Shown here piece after piece: positions 46,155 through 55,634 of a stretch of DNA of 64,000 nucleotides. Under the pieces are notes generated by a model that did not search any database, was not told the origin of the DNA, and worked only from the letters and a program-made list of their open reading frames with translations. Source of the stretch: Synergistaceae bacterium (GTDB taxonomy: Bacteria; Synergistota; Synergistia; Synergistales; Aminobacteriaceae). The translations under genes and the position numbers were made by a program. Numbering within the stretch: position 1 is the stretch's first letter; each line of letters opens with the position of its first letter. The stretch spans positions 124,001 through 188,000 of the forward strand of contig JAFSJJ010000044.1 of NCBI GenBank assembly GCA_017439345.1, read 5' to 3'.

Positions 46155-46601
46155 ATGAAACCCCGCGTAATAATTTACACTGACGGAGGAGCTTCACCCA
46201 ATCCAGGACTCGGAGGCTGGGCAGCAATTCTCTATTCACCTGCTCACAACAAGACCCGCGAGATCTACGGAGCTGAAGACAAGACTACTAATAACAGAAT
46301 GGAATTAACTGCGGCTATAAAAGCTCTCGAGGCTCTCAAGACTTCATGCGTTGTAGATCTGCACACTGACTCTGAATATTTGCATAATGCATTTGTCAAA
46401 CACTGGCTTGATAACTGGCAGCGCGAGAACTGGAAGACTTCAAACGGAAACGGAGTCCTGAACCGCGACTTATGGGAAAAGTTATTAAGACTCACGAGGA
46501 CTCATGAAGTCAACTGGCACTGGGTAAAGGGACATGCAGATGATGAACTCAATAACAGATGTGACGAACTCGTTCAGAAGGCACGCAGAGAATTTTATTA
46601 A
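46155..46601 (+). CDS. rnhA: Ribonuclease HI
   Basis: A 148-residue RNase H that degrades RNA in RNA-DNA hybrids. The catalytic residues are visible in YTDGGASPNPGLGGWAAIL (Asp), NNRMELTAAIKAL (Glu), LHTDSEYL (Asp) and KGHADDELNNRCDELV (His/Asp). The length matches the bacterial enzyme. The comF gene overlaps its 3' end. Confidence 0.95.
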   Translation: MKPRVIIYTDGGASPNPGLGGWAAILYSPAHNKTREIYGAEDKTTNNRMELTAAIKALEALKTSCVVDLHTDSEYLHNAFVKHWLDNWQRENWKTSNGNGVLNRDLWEKLLRLTRTHEVNWHWVKGHADDELNNRCDELVQKARREFY

Positions 46602-47208
46602 AGTCCTGCTTCACTTGATATGGCCGATTAACTGTCCTGTGTGCGGCCGTCCCGGTGAAGTGATTTGTCATGAATGCATAGAGTCTTTATTCTGGGACGA
46701 AATTATTACTCATGAGGCAGAGAACCTGCAAATATATTCTGTGTCGTTCTATCACACTGATATAAAAGATGTAATTCTTGCATTCAAGTACGCCGGGTTA
46801 AAGTCCATATGCAGACCAATAGGCAGAGTCATGGGAGAATTTCTGCCCCGTCCTGAAGGAGTCGATTACATAATTCCTGTGCCTTTGCATATCGACAGCT
46901 CAAGAAAATATAATCAGGCTTATGAATTAGCTTTAGGTCTAAGCGATATATGGCATATTGAAGTCATGAACCCTGCACGGTGGACTAAAGTTATTCCAAA
47001 TCACGCAGGCTTGAACGCAATAGAACGCAAGAAGCTCAGCAAAGATGCATTCAGAATCTCACGGGATATTAATAATCTGAGTCTTGTCCTGGTCGATGAC
47101 GTATGCACAACAGGGACGACTCTATTAAGGCTCGCTCAAGTATGCAGGGACTCAGGAGCAAGAGTCAAATGCGCATATACCCTTGCAACTGTAAGCGGTG
47201 ATTTGTGA
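46534..47208 (+). CDS. comF: ComF-family phosphoribosyltransferase-like protein
   Basis: About 224 residues. A zinc-finger part near residue 33 (INCPVCGRPGEVICHECI) precedes a PRT-like domain with IIPVPLHIDSSRKYNQA and the pyrophosphate loop VLVDDVCTTGTTL. ComF acts in natural transformation, probably with PriA/DprA. The start is in the 3' end of rnhA; ATG 46534, 46540 or 46543 are possible, the last two being better spaced from AAAGGGA. Confidence 0.88.
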   Translation: MQMMNSITDVTNSFRRHAENFIKVLLHLIWPINCPVCGRPGEVICHECIESLFWDEIITHEAENLQIYSVSFYHTDIKDVILAFKYAGLKSICRPIGRVMGEFLPRPEGVDYIIPVPLHIDSSRKYNQAYELALGLSDIWHIEVMNPARWTKVIPNHAGLNAIERKKLSKDAFRISRDINNLSLVLVDDVCTTGTTLLRLAQVCRDSGARVKCAYTLATVSGDL

Positions 47209-47246
47209 TAAACTCTTTATGAGTTCTTTACGAGGTGAAAACAATC

Positions 47247-48797
47247 TTGCAGGATAATAATAATTCGAGTCCTTCAATGATTCGTCATGCAGTCATGATG
47301 ATGGCAGGGACTCTCATGAGCCGTATTCTTGGCCTGGCGCGTGAAATTCTTGTAGCAGCATTTTTCGGAGCTTCCCGGAGCATGGACGCTTTCAACGTTG
47401 CATATACTCTCTCGAACCTGGCACGTCAATTATTAGCAGAAGGTGCTTTGTCGGCAGCATTTGTCCCTGTGTTCTCTCAGGCATTGACCAAGAGCCGCGA
47501 TAAGGCATTAGCTTTGGCACGTGGAACTATGACGGTCTTATTATGTGTTACGAGTCTCGTTGTAATTCTCGGGATATTCTGCGCTCCTGTTCTGGTTAAT
47601 GTCATGGCACCGGGCTTTGATGAAGCTAATCATGTTCTTGCAGTAGGCTTGACTCGTTGGATGTTCCCATTCTTGATATTTATCTCTGTTGAGGCTCTCA
47701 CAATGGGAGAATTAAATAGTTTGGGATCGTTCTTTATTCCTGCGTTGTCGCCAGCGTTCAGCAATCTTGTATTCATTATCACAGCTCCTTTATTTGCATC
47801 TCATTTCGGAGTGTATGGACTTGCCCTGTCAGTCTTAGCGGGAGGGTTTGCCCACTTTATGACTCAATGGCTGTGGAGTTTCAGAATGCACGCCGTGTTA
47901 TATCCTGCGAGACCAGATTTTTCTGACCCTGACTTAAAGCGGATCATGAAATTATTTTTGCCGTATGCAGCAGGACTCTCACTAAATCAAGTCAACCCTG
48001 TTATAAGCCGTATGCTTGGTTCGTTCCTGCAAGAAGGAAGTATTTCTGTCTTGAATTACTCGAACAGAATTTTGCAGCTCCCATTAGGACTCTTCGTGAT
48101 AGCTATTTCTCAGGCTGTATTGCCTCAGTTAGCGAGAGCCAAAGATGACTCGGAGTTCATAGAGACTCTAAGGCAGGCGATAAGATTTGCATTGTTCGTA
48201 GTGCTTCCTGCATCACTGGGAATAATATTAATCTCTAGTGAGTTCGTTCACTTAATATTCGTCAGGGGAAATTTCAACGCTTGGGCATGGTCTGCAACTT
48301 CATCATGTTTAGCGTTCAGTATGCTGGGACTCGGGGGTATGGCGTGTTCAACAGTTATAATGCGTGCGTTATATGCTCTGTCAATGCCTCGGGAAGCGTT
48401 CAAAGTTACGTCATTCAGTGTAATTTCTACTGCAATATTCTCGTTAATTCTCGTGTATCCTATGGGTTACAACGGTCTTGCACTGGCACCGGGGATAGCA
48501 TTCACTTTGTCCGGACTCTTAGGGCTTTACTATGTCCGAAAGAAGCTGGCTCGTTCACTTGGAATAATAACGCTGAAAGTTTTAGCGAAATATATATTTG
48601 CTCTTGCAATAGTAGTTCTCTCAGTGAGTCTTTATAAATTCTTGTGGCCGTATTCTCCTGACTCAAGATTATTAATGCGTGCCTTATGGGTTCTGGGAGT
48701 GATAATTATCTCTGCTGTGAGTTATTTCACCGGTGCTGTCTTAATGAAATTTGAAGAGTATAAATTACTTCGAGGAGCATTCGTCAGGAAGAAATAA
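47247..48797 (+). CDS. murJ: Lipid II flippase MurJ
   Basis: A 516-residue MviN/MurJ protein with about fourteen membrane helices. Family segments include MAGTLMSRILGLAREILVAAFFGAS, NLARQLLAEGALSAAFVPVF and INQVNPVISRMLGSFLQEGSISVLNYSNRILQLPLG. It moves lipid II across the inner membrane. A GTG at 47235 overlaps GAGGTG; TTG 47247, nine bases later, is the likely start. Confidence 0.93.
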   Translation: MQDNNNSSPSMIRHAVMMMAGTLMSRILGLAREILVAAFFGASRSMDAFNVAYTLSNLARQLLAEGALSAAFVPVFSQALTKSRDKALALARGTMTVLLCVTSLVVILGIFCAPVLVNVMAPGFDEANHVLAVGLTRWMFPFLIFISVEALTMGELNSLGSFFIPALSPAFSNLVFIITAPLFASHFGVYGLALSVLAGGFAHFMTQWLWSFRMHAVLYPARPDFSDPDLKRIMKLFLPYAAGLSLNQVNPVISRMLGSFLQEGSISVLNYSNRILQLPLGLFVIAISQAVLPQLARAKDDSEFIETLRQAIRFALFVVLPASLGIILISSEFVHLIFVRGNFNAWAWSATSSCLAFSMLGLGGMACSTVIMRALYALSMPREAFKVTSFSVISTAIFSLILVYPMGYNGLALAPGIAFTLSGLLGLYYVRKKLARSLGIITLKVLAKYIFALAIVVLSVSLYKFLWPYSPDSRLLMRALWVLGVIIISAVSYFTGAVLMKFEEYKLLRGAFVRKK

Positions 48798-48964
48798 TTA
48801 ACGTAACAGCCTTGAAAGTTAATAACTGTTATGCAAATCATTCACGTTAAATTTTTGTATTAGTAAATGTATTAGTAATTGAGATTCTTTCTGTGAGATC
48901 AACTTTGCGTGAAAAGATTATAATTAATTATATATTATTTTATTCATTATGGAGGTATCTTTTT

Positions 48965-49678
48965 ATGCGCAGAGTAAAATTATCCGCGTTAATTCTTGCC
49001 GCAATTCTTGCTTTCACTTTCACTGAGAGCTCGTTTGCTTCTGATATTATCTTCCCTGCTCTTGGAGTCTGCACGGGCAGCAACGTCAGGCTCAGAGAGT
49101 CCCCCGGCACTAACTCGGAAATAATAGGCAAGGTCAACGAGTCTGATAGATTAGTAATCTTGGGTGAACGCAAATTCAAGGGCGACTTATGGTACTCTGT
49201 CGATAATCCTAAAGAAGAAGGCACAGCATGGATAATTTCACGTTACGTTGATATAGCCAGCGAGGACGGAGAGAGAACGCCGGCTGTTGATATAGCTATT
49301 AATGTTCGAATGAACTTCGGCATAAGACCTGAGAAGGCAAAAATATTACTCGGTAAGCCGTTAAAAGATAAGCGCGGAAAATTTTTCTTTGAGTCTGCAA
49401 ATCAGAATTTATCAGAAGAAATATTAACGTATCGAGGCTGCACCCTGCGTTACATCGAGAATAATTTACGTCACGTAGAAGTTACGAGGCAGGGCTATAA
49501 CTTTGACGAATTCAAGATAGGGGACTCTCAAGAGAAATTAATTCAGAACATAGGCGACCCTTCAGACAAGGCGGGCAATGTGTGGATTTATAATATTACT
49601 CCAATTGAAGTTCTCGAGTTCACGATTGAGAATAATGTTATTGTCAAAATGGAATGGAACGAATATATGGACGCTTAA
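48965..49678 (+). CDS. Secreted SH3b-domain protein
   Basis: A 237-residue exported protein. The signal peptide is about 1-26 (ending SSFAS). An SH3b domain follows (about 30-100: GVCTGSNVRLRESPGTNSEIIGKVNESDRLVILGE). The C-terminal ~130 residues are alpha/beta with no family I know (YRGCTLRYIENNLRHVEV). GGAGG at 48952-48956 sets ATG 48965; the frame runs further upstream without support. SH3b domains often bind peptidoglycan, and murJ lies upstream. Confidence 0.75.
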   Translation: MRRVKLSALILAAILAFTFTESSFASDIIFPALGVCTGSNVRLRESPGTNSEIIGKVNESDRLVILGERKFKGDLWYSVDNPKEEGTAWIISRYVDIASEDGERTPAVDIAINVRMNFGIRPEKAKILLGKPLKDKRGKFFFESANQNLSEEILTYRGCTLRYIENNLRHVEVTRQGYNFDEFKIGDSQEKLIQNIGDPSDKAGNVWIYNITPIEVLEFTIENNVIVKMEWNEYMDA

Positions 49679-49687
49679 TTTAATATC

Positions 49688-50782
49688 ATGCAGAAATATC
49701 AAATCGGACTAGTTCCCGGCCCCGTAAGCATCCCCGAAAGTATTCGCCAGGCATGGAACACGGATTATGCAAGCTCAGATTTAGAACATGAATTCTTTGT
49801 GTTATATCAAGAGAATCAAGAGCTGACTCAAAGACTGCTTCACACTGAGAATGACATAATTATTACTTCAGGCGAGGCAATGTCGATCTTATGGGCTGCT
49901 CTCAAATGCACGTTAAGACCTGGTGAAAAATTATTAGCTGTCTCATCAGGCTTATTCGGTGAAGGCTTTGCGGATATGGCCAAGTCTTTCGGAGTCAATG
50001 CTCAAGTCTGCGCGTTCGATTATGACTCAGTGCCGGACTCTCAGAAAGTTTATGAACACGCTAAAAAGTTTCGTCCCAAAGTTATTAGTGCTGTACACTG
50101 CGAGACACCTTCAGGGACGTTGATAAATCATGAATCACTTGCTGAATTAGGAAGCATAGCTCGTGAAGTCAATGCGCTCTTTGTCGTAGATTTCGTATCG
50201 AGTGCAGGAGGTGCGCCTCTTGACGTTGACGAGTGCAATATTGATATTGGTCTGCTGGGAAGTCAAAAAGTTTTGTCGATGACTCCGACTCTATCTATTT
50301 CGAGCATTTCACCTAGAGCATGGGAAGTGATTCAAGATATAAATTATCAGGGCTATGAGTCTTATATTAACTGGCGCGATGTTCCTGAAAGAGAATACAT
50401 GCCTTACACTCACGACTGGCAAAGCATGAAGGCTCTAAATATCTCACTGAATAATATTATCATGTCAGAAGGACTCGAGAACGTTATAGCACGTCATGAT
50501 GAGTCAGCAAAACTTTGCAGAAGATTAGCTCTCGAAATGGGATTAAAGTTATTCCCTAAGAGTCAAGAAATTTGTTCGCCCACTGTCAGCGCGTTCTATA
50601 TTCCTGAAAAATTTACGTGGTCAGAGTTTAATAATGCGCTGCGTGAGAGGGGACTCGCTGTCGGAGGCAATTACGGCTCTCTTGCGAATAAAGTCTTCAG
50701 AATTGGACACATGGGCAGCCAGGCAGATATTAATTTGATTCAAAATGGAATGCAGATAATCAAGCAGGTAATATCGAGTTAA
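49688..50782 (+). CDS. Class V aminotransferase (alanine-glyoxylate / serine-pyruvate type)
   Basis: A 364-residue PLP-dependent aminotransferase. LVPGPVSIPESIR starts the family pattern; VVDFVSSAGGAPLDVDECNIDIGLLGSQKVLSM carries the cofactor Asp and the Schiff-base Lys. It probably moves the amino group of serine or alanine to glyoxylate, pyruvate or hydroxypyruvate. It begins nine bases after the SH3b gene. Confidence 0.88.
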   Translation: MQKYQIGLVPGPVSIPESIRQAWNTDYASSDLEHEFFVLYQENQELTQRLLHTENDIIITSGEAMSILWAALKCTLRPGEKLLAVSSGLFGEGFADMAKSFGVNAQVCAFDYDSVPDSQKVYEHAKKFRPKVISAVHCETPSGTLINHESLAELGSIAREVNALFVVDFVSSAGGAPLDVDECNIDIGLLGSQKVLSMTPTLSISSISPRAWEVIQDINYQGYESYINWRDVPEREYMPYTHDWQSMKALNISLNNIIMSEGLENVIARHDESAKLCRRLALEMGLKLFPKSQEICSPTVSAFYIPEKFTWSEFNNALRERGLAVGGNYGSLANKVFRIGHMGSQADINLIQNGMQIIKQVISS

Positions 50783-50880
50783 TAATTTATCAGGGACTCT
50801 GTTTTTATAATCTGGTAATATAATTAGCATATTTCACGCAATCATAATAACAAGATTACAAAAGGAGTCCTAAAAATTTT

Positions 50881-53800
50881 ATGTGTCATAAATCCGAACT
50901 TGACAAGCAAGAAATTTTCACAGACACAATAAAGCAGCTTGGAGATAACGCAATATTAATACTCCTTCACGATGATGACAGACCAGAAGCAGTGTTCATA
51001 TCGCCCCAGTATGCAGCCATGATGGAAGATTCACGGGATAATCTCAAACGCTTTAACAGAACCGGAGACTTTCGGGAACTCATTCACCCTGAAGACAGAC
51101 ATCTTGTTGATTACATGCTCGATAATCACGAGTCGCCTGATGAGAATAAATCCCAAAATATCCAGATAAGATTAATCACAGCTCAGAAAAATATAATATG
51201 GTGCGATGTTCATTATGCGTTTATCACGGTAGGGACTCTGAATTATATATATATTACGTTTCATGACATAACTTTATTCAGGAATTACGAAGACAAGATC
51301 AGGACAAGCTATGACTCTATAGGCCAAAATTTTTATCATCAGGACGAGCACACTTTGGGAATGTTCCGGGCAGATTTGACTCTTGACGAGATTAAAGAAG
51401 TCAGGGGCAGAGATATATTTAATCTTAATCACGAACACGAACAGAAAATTTATTCAGAAATGTTAAAGCTGAGAGCAAGGCACTACATAAATTTTATGGA
51501 ACGCAAAAAGTTTCTGGAATTATTTAACGTTGACTCCCTTCTCGATAATTATATTAAAGGCCGGATGGAGACCAAGCAGGTATTATTATCAAAGCGTGAG
51601 AACGGTGTTATATGCTACGTTGAAATTTCCGCGATGACTACACGAGACCCCTTGAGCGGACACGTTATGGCGTTTATCACAGAGCGTGAATGCAATGACT
51701 CGAAAGTGTATCAGACTATAGTAGACAAAATTCTTGCGCGCCAGTTCGAGATGATTGCATACATGGCAGCAGGAAAATATCACGTTACAGTCAGCGATAA
51801 AATTGAAGGCAGCATTTTACCTAAAAGCACTCATGATACTTTCAGCGATTATATTAATGACGAGATTGTACCCATCCTGCACGGCACTGAAGAACAGAAA
51901 AATTCTATGGCTCATTCGTTAGCCCCTGACTCTATAGCATTCGGGACTCAGAGAAACGCCCTCTATGAAGTTAATATAGTCTGTGAAATCGAACATAAAA
52001 TTTTCTACAAGCAATTTAATTTTTACGCAGTCAACCCCGGATTCTTTATTATTCTTGTTGCAGATACTACACGGCTTCACACTGAACAGCAGGAGAGAGC
52101 AGCACAGCTTGAGGACGCTCTTGAACTAGCGAAGGCAGCAACTATTCAGGCACGTAAAGCTAACTCGGCGAAGAGTGAATTTCTCGCTAACATGTCCCAT
52201 GAGATTCGCACTCCAATTAACGCAGTCTTAGGCATGAACGAAATGATCATACGTGAAAGCACCAGCTCAAGAATTACGACTTACGCAAGAAATGTAGAAA
52301 GCGCAGGCAAAAATTTATTATCGATAATAAATGACATACTTGACTTCTCAAAGATCGAAGCAGGCAAAATGGAAATCGCAGAGAGTGATTACAGGTTAAG
52401 TTCTGTTCTTAATGACGTTACTAATATGATAGTCTTCAAGGCTAAACAGAAAGATTTGCAGTTCACTGTCAGCGTTGACGAGGAATTACCGGACGGACTC
52501 TACGGCGATGAAGTGAGGGTCAGGCAGGTTGTTACGAACGTGTTAAATAATGCAGTGAAATATACCCGTGAAGGCAGCGTTACTCTTAACGTCTCAGGCA
52601 GCAAATCATATCAGGACGACGGCAGCGTGATTATAAATCTTGTCTTCAGAGTCAGCGATACAGGCATAGGCATTAAACAGGAGGACTTGCCCAAATTATT
52701 CAGGAAATTTGAACGCATTGATTTAGTCCAGAATAACACTGTTGAAGGCACAGGACTCGGACTCTCTATAACTCAGAATCTGCTTCACATGATGAACGGA
52801 ACTATTGAAGTCGAAAGCGAATACGGCAAAGGTTCAGTCTTCACGATAAATTTACCTCAAAAAATAATTTCCGATGAGGCAATAGGCAACTTCCACGAGA
52901 AATTTGAACGCTACGTTCACACCATGAGGGCATATAAAGAGTCATTCAAGGCTCCTGACGCAAAATTATTAGTCGTCGATGATACGGACATGAATTTAAC
53001 GGTCATTGAGGGCTTACTCAGCAAGACGGAAATCAATCTCGATACAGCTTCAAGCGGTGCGGAGGCTCTGACATTCACGAAATCAAAGCGTTATGATTTA
53101 ATCTTCATGGATCAAAGAATGCCTCACATGGACGGGACTCAGACTCTGAATAATATACGCTCTCAAGATGACGGACTGAATAAAGATACTCCGGTTATAT
53201 GTCTTACTGCTGATGCTGTCAGCGGTGCAAGAAGTAAATATATCGAAGAGGGCTTCACTGATTATTTGTCTAAGCCTGTAGAAAGCTCCAGCCTTGAAGG
53301 TGCGCTAATAAAATATCTGCCTCCTGAAAAAATTATCTTGCAGGACGAGAACGAGTCAGAGTCTCAAGAGTCAGACTCAGAGTCAGAGTCATTATCTGAA
53401 CTCGCAAAGTTTTATTCTCAGACTGAAGGACTTAATTATGACGAAGCCGTCAAGAACTGTGCGAATGAAGCTATACTCGCTAAGACTTTACAGCAATTTT
53501 GGAACTCGATAAATAATAACCTGCGCGATATTCAGAAATTTTTGAGCGAACACGACATCAAGAATTACACTATCAAAGTTCACGCCTTGAAGTCATCAGC
53601 AAGACTAATAGGAGCAGAAGAGCTTTCACGGCAGGCAGCATATCTTGAAGAGTGCGGCAATAACGATAATCTTGACGAGATAGAAAAATTAACACCGGCA
53701 TTGCTAGAGCTTTATAAAACATATCTTGATAAACTCGCAGTGTTGTATAAGCAGGATGATAATGCAGAAGTCATATTACGTGAAAGATTATACGAGGCTT

Positions 53801-53976
53801 ACGAGGCATTAAAAGAATTTGCGGCAATGTTCGACAGCGACTCTATTGACGGAATAATTAACATGCTCAGAGAGTATAAAATTCCTGACTCAGAGTCCGA
53901 AAGATTTAATATAATTGCTTCATGTGCAGACAGTGCGGACTGGAACGGCCTTGAAGAAGCATTGAAAAATATATAA
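50881..53976 (+). CDS. Hybrid sensor histidine kinase with receiver and HPt domains
   Basis: A 1031-residue cytoplasmic kinase with no membrane helix. A PAS domain covers about 15-140, and a further sensing part follows to about 420. HisKA has NMSHEIRTPINAV with His440; the ATPase part has NVLNNAVKYTREG, DTGIGI and GTGLGLSI. A receiver (LLVVDDTDMNLTV; phospho-acceptor Asp744 in LIFMDQRMPHMDG) leads, through a Ser/Glu/Asp repeat linker (about 824-840), to an HPt domain with His901 in HALKSSARLIGA. Phosphate can pass from His440 to Asp744 to His901 and on to the adjacent response regulator. Confidence 0.93.
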   Translation: MCHKSELDKQEIFTDTIKQLGDNAILILLHDDDRPEAVFISPQYAAMMEDSRDNLKRFNRTGDFRELIHPEDRHLVDYMLDNHESPDENKSQNIQIRLITAQKNIIWCDVHYAFITVGTLNYIYITFHDITLFRNYEDKIRTSYDSIGQNFYHQDEHTLGMFRADLTLDEIKEVRGRDIFNLNHEHEQKIYSEMLKLRARHYINFMERKKFLELFNVDSLLDNYIKGRMETKQVLLSKRENGVICYVEISAMTTRDPLSGHVMAFITERECNDSKVYQTIVDKILARQFEMIAYMAAGKYHVTVSDKIEGSILPKSTHDTFSDYINDEIVPILHGTEEQKNSMAHSLAPDSIAFGTQRNALYEVNIVCEIEHKIFYKQFNFYAVNPGFFIILVADTTRLHTEQQERAAQLEDALELAKAATIQARKANSAKSEFLANMSHEIRTPINAVLGMNEMIIRESTSSRITTYARNVESAGKNLLSIINDILDFSKIEAGKMEIAESDYRLSSVLNDVTNMIVFKAKQKDLQFTVSVDEELPDGLYGDEVRVRQVVTNVLNNAVKYTREGSVTLNVSGSKSYQDDGSVIINLVFRVSDTGIGIKQEDLPKLFRKFERIDLVQNNTVEGTGLGLSITQNLLHMMNGTIEVESEYGKGSVFTINLPQKIISDEAIGNFHEKFERYVHTMRAYKESFKAPDAKLLVVDDTDMNLTVIEGLLSKTEINLDTASSGAEALTFTKSKRYDLIFMDQRMPHMDGTQTLNNIRSQDDGLNKDTPVICLTADAVSGARSKYIEEGFTDYLSKPVESSSLEGALIKYLPPEKIILQDENESESQESDSESESLSELAKFYSQTEGLNYDEAVKNCANEAILAKTLQQFWNSINNNLRDIQKFLSEHDIKNYTIKVHALKSSARLIGAEELSRQAAYLEECGNNDNLDEIEKLTPALLELYKTYLDKLAVLYKQDDNAEVILRERLYEAYEALKEFAAMFDSDSIDGIINMLREYKIPDSESERFNIIASCADSADWNGLEEALKNI
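53352..53390. repeat. GAGTC/GACTC tract in the kinase linker
   Basis: Six to seven GAGTC or GACTC pentamers in tandem hexamers encode ESESQESDSESES in the linker between receiver and HPt. Confidence 0.7.
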
Positions 53977-53993
53977 GGAGTAATTAATTAATC

Positions 53994-54692
53994 ATGAAAG
54001 AAAAAATTTTGTATATAAGCGACCGGCCAAGTATGGGAGCTGATATGTTACTCAGAAATTTGGGCATGGATTACGAAGTTTTATGGGTACATTCAGGCGA
54101 TGAGATAAAGCACGTCCCGGATATTATATTTGTGAATTTATCAGGACTCGAAGACTCGGAGCGCATTAAAACTTTCACGAACTCTAAAATTTTCTTACTG
54201 GGCAGCCAGTCGGACTCAGCGAAATATAACGGCATTCCAAATTCAGAGAAATTCTTTAAGCCGTTCAACGCTAACGAGATTCGAGACAAATTGCAGGGTA
54301 TCTCAGAACAGAAAGCCGAACGAATCGAGAAAACTATATTGCTTGTAGATGACGATGCAGTTATGATTCGCACTCTTAGAGAAGGATTAAGCACAAGTTA
54401 TAAAGTCCTGCCCGCTAATTCGGGTGCTAATGCGTTGAAGATTCTTGCGCGCGCCAAGCCTGATTTAATATTGCTTGATTACGAGATGCCTGAAATGAAT
54501 GGGACTCAAGTACTCGAGACTCTTAGAGCCGACCCTGACACTGCGAATATTCCTGTGATGTTCCTGACTGCAAAGAGCGACTCGGGCAGCATTGAGAAAA
54601 TTGACGCGTTGAAACCTGAAGGCCACATGTTAAAGACTTTGCCTTTACGAGAGATCAAAGCGATAATTCAGAAATTCTTTGACAGTAAATAA
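53994..54692 (+). CDS. Response regulator with degenerate and intact receiver domains
   Basis: A 232-residue protein. The first half (about 1-108) has receiver topology (ILYISDRP, FVNLSG, KIFLLGS, FFKPF) but no acceptor Asp. The second half is a full receiver with ILLVDDDAV, acceptor Asp in LLLDYEMPEMNG, MFLTAKS and LKTLP. There is no DNA-binding domain, so it is likely to work by protein contact. It lies 17 bases after the hybrid kinase and is its likely partner. Confidence 0.88.
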   Translation: MKEKILYISDRPSMGADMLLRNLGMDYEVLWVHSGDEIKHVPDIIFVNLSGLEDSERIKTFTNSKIFLLGSQSDSAKYNGIPNSEKFFKPFNANEIRDKLQGISEQKAERIEKTILLVDDDAVMIRTLREGLSTSYKVLPANSGANALKILARAKPDLILLDYEMPEMNGTQVLETLRADPDTANIPVMFLTAKSDSGSIEKIDALKPEGHMLKTLPLREIKAIIQKFFDSK

Positions 54693-54702
54693 ATATTAGA
54701 GC

Positions 54703-54735
54703 TTCCCCGGCTTTGAGAGTCAGGGGAATTTTTTT
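54703..54735 (+). terminator. Rho-independent terminator
   Basis: TTCCCC (54703-54708) pairs with GGGGAA (54723-54728) followed by seven T. It closes the two-component pair and overlaps the stop of the convergent gene. Confidence 0.85.
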
Positions 54736-55462
54736 ACAGTTCAGCCTCGTCAATAGGTCTCACAACGTCTTCGAATGTATCAAGGACGTAAATAGATCCG
54801 TCGTTCATGCCCACATAATAGTCATTAATAGCTGAAATATAATCCGGGAAATCTTCGCCGTGTATGAAATGCCAGCAGAGTTCTTCTTTATTGTCAGCCT
54901 CGTCATAAAGCGTTAGAGTCTCTCCGCCTGCTGAGTCTGAGTCAGAGTCAGAGCCTATGACAAGGACGTTATTACGCTGCCATATTCCGCGCTTCTTGAG
55001 TTCACGTTCAAGCAGTTCTTGAGCTTCTTTCTGAGTCAGTTTTCTTCTTTCGTGTTGAGTCTGAGTCTGAGTCTGAGTCTCCGGTTCAGGTTTAGATTCA
55101 GTCATTGCTATTTCTGGTTCAGGTTCGTTGGTGTATCTTCTCTTGAGCCTCTCGATATATTTAATGCGTCCTTCGATAGACTGCACATAAGCATCAACTT
55201 TAGAAAGATTATTATTCGCGATTAAGTCTTCTGCTGTCCTGTCGAGACCTGAAGCGATCCATTCTTTATGAGACTCCCTCAAGGCTTTATAGTCTTCGTC
55301 AGGCAAAATATTTTTTAACTCGTCAATAAGTTTCGTTAATCTTTTATCAGAAGCACGAAAGAACGGATCCTTTTTCATGTCGTAATATTCACGGTCATTC
55401 AGAGCAAATGCACTTTCACATAAAGTTAATACAAACATGATGATAACTATAAGCCTTCTCAA
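54734..55462 (-). CDS. Secreted protein with LprI/DUF1311-like domain
   Basis: A 242-residue exported protein starting at TTG 55462 (AGGAGG eight bases upstream). The signal peptide is about 1-20 (ending SAFA). Residues 25-110 are helical and reminiscent of lysozyme-inhibitor LprI proteins (ADDKRLTKL-type start, DEDYKALRESHKEWIASGLDRTAEDL). A Glu/Pro and Gln/Thr repeat linker (TQTQTQTQH) and a C-terminal segment with SDSDSDSAGGE follow. The family call is tentative. Confidence 0.6.
   Translation of the reverse strand: MRRLIVIIMFVLTLCESAFALNDREYYDMKKDPFFRASDKRLTKLIDELKNILPDEDYKALRESHKEWIASGLDRTAEDLIANNNLSKVDAYVQSIEGRIKYIERLKRRYTNEPEPEIAMTESKPEPETQTQTQTQHERRKLTQKEAQELLERELKKRGIWQRNNVLVIGSDSDSDSAGGETLTLYDEADNKEELCWHFIHGEDFPDYISAINDYYVGMNDGSIYVLDTFEDVVRPIDEAEL
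54931..54953. repeat. TGAGTC hexamer tract in the LprI-like gene
   Basis: Tandem TGAGTC/CAGAGT units encode Ser-Asp repeats on the minus strand. Another such tract lies about 100 bases away in a different reading phase of the same gene. Confidence 0.65.
55055..55080. repeat. TGAGTC hexamer tract, four units
   Basis: Four perfect TGAGTC-type units encode Thr-Gln repeats on the minus strand; the neighbouring tract at 54931 encodes Ser-Asp from a related hexamer. Confidence 0.7.
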
Positions 55463-55634
55463 TTCGCAAGCCTCCTGAAAATTTTTTTTTTCGCAGCAAG
55501 TATATTACAAGATAATCGAGATTTTGTGAGTCCCTGATATTCTATAATAAATTTAATTTCGCGCTATAATATTTCACATTCACAATTCATAAAATTAATT
55601 AATTAATAATCATAAAGGGAAGGTGTTCATTTAA

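Noticed and set aside
48798-48964. Terminator and promoter between murJ and the SH3b gene
   Set aside because: AACAG/CTGTT near 48806-48830 is short and lacks a T run, and TATAAT near 48916 has no matching -35; neither was strong enough to list.
55492-55501. T10 run upstream of the LprI-like gene as a third phase switch
   Set aside because: It lies in the leader before the ribosome site, not in a promoter spacer or coding frame, and T/A runs are common in AT-rich leaders.
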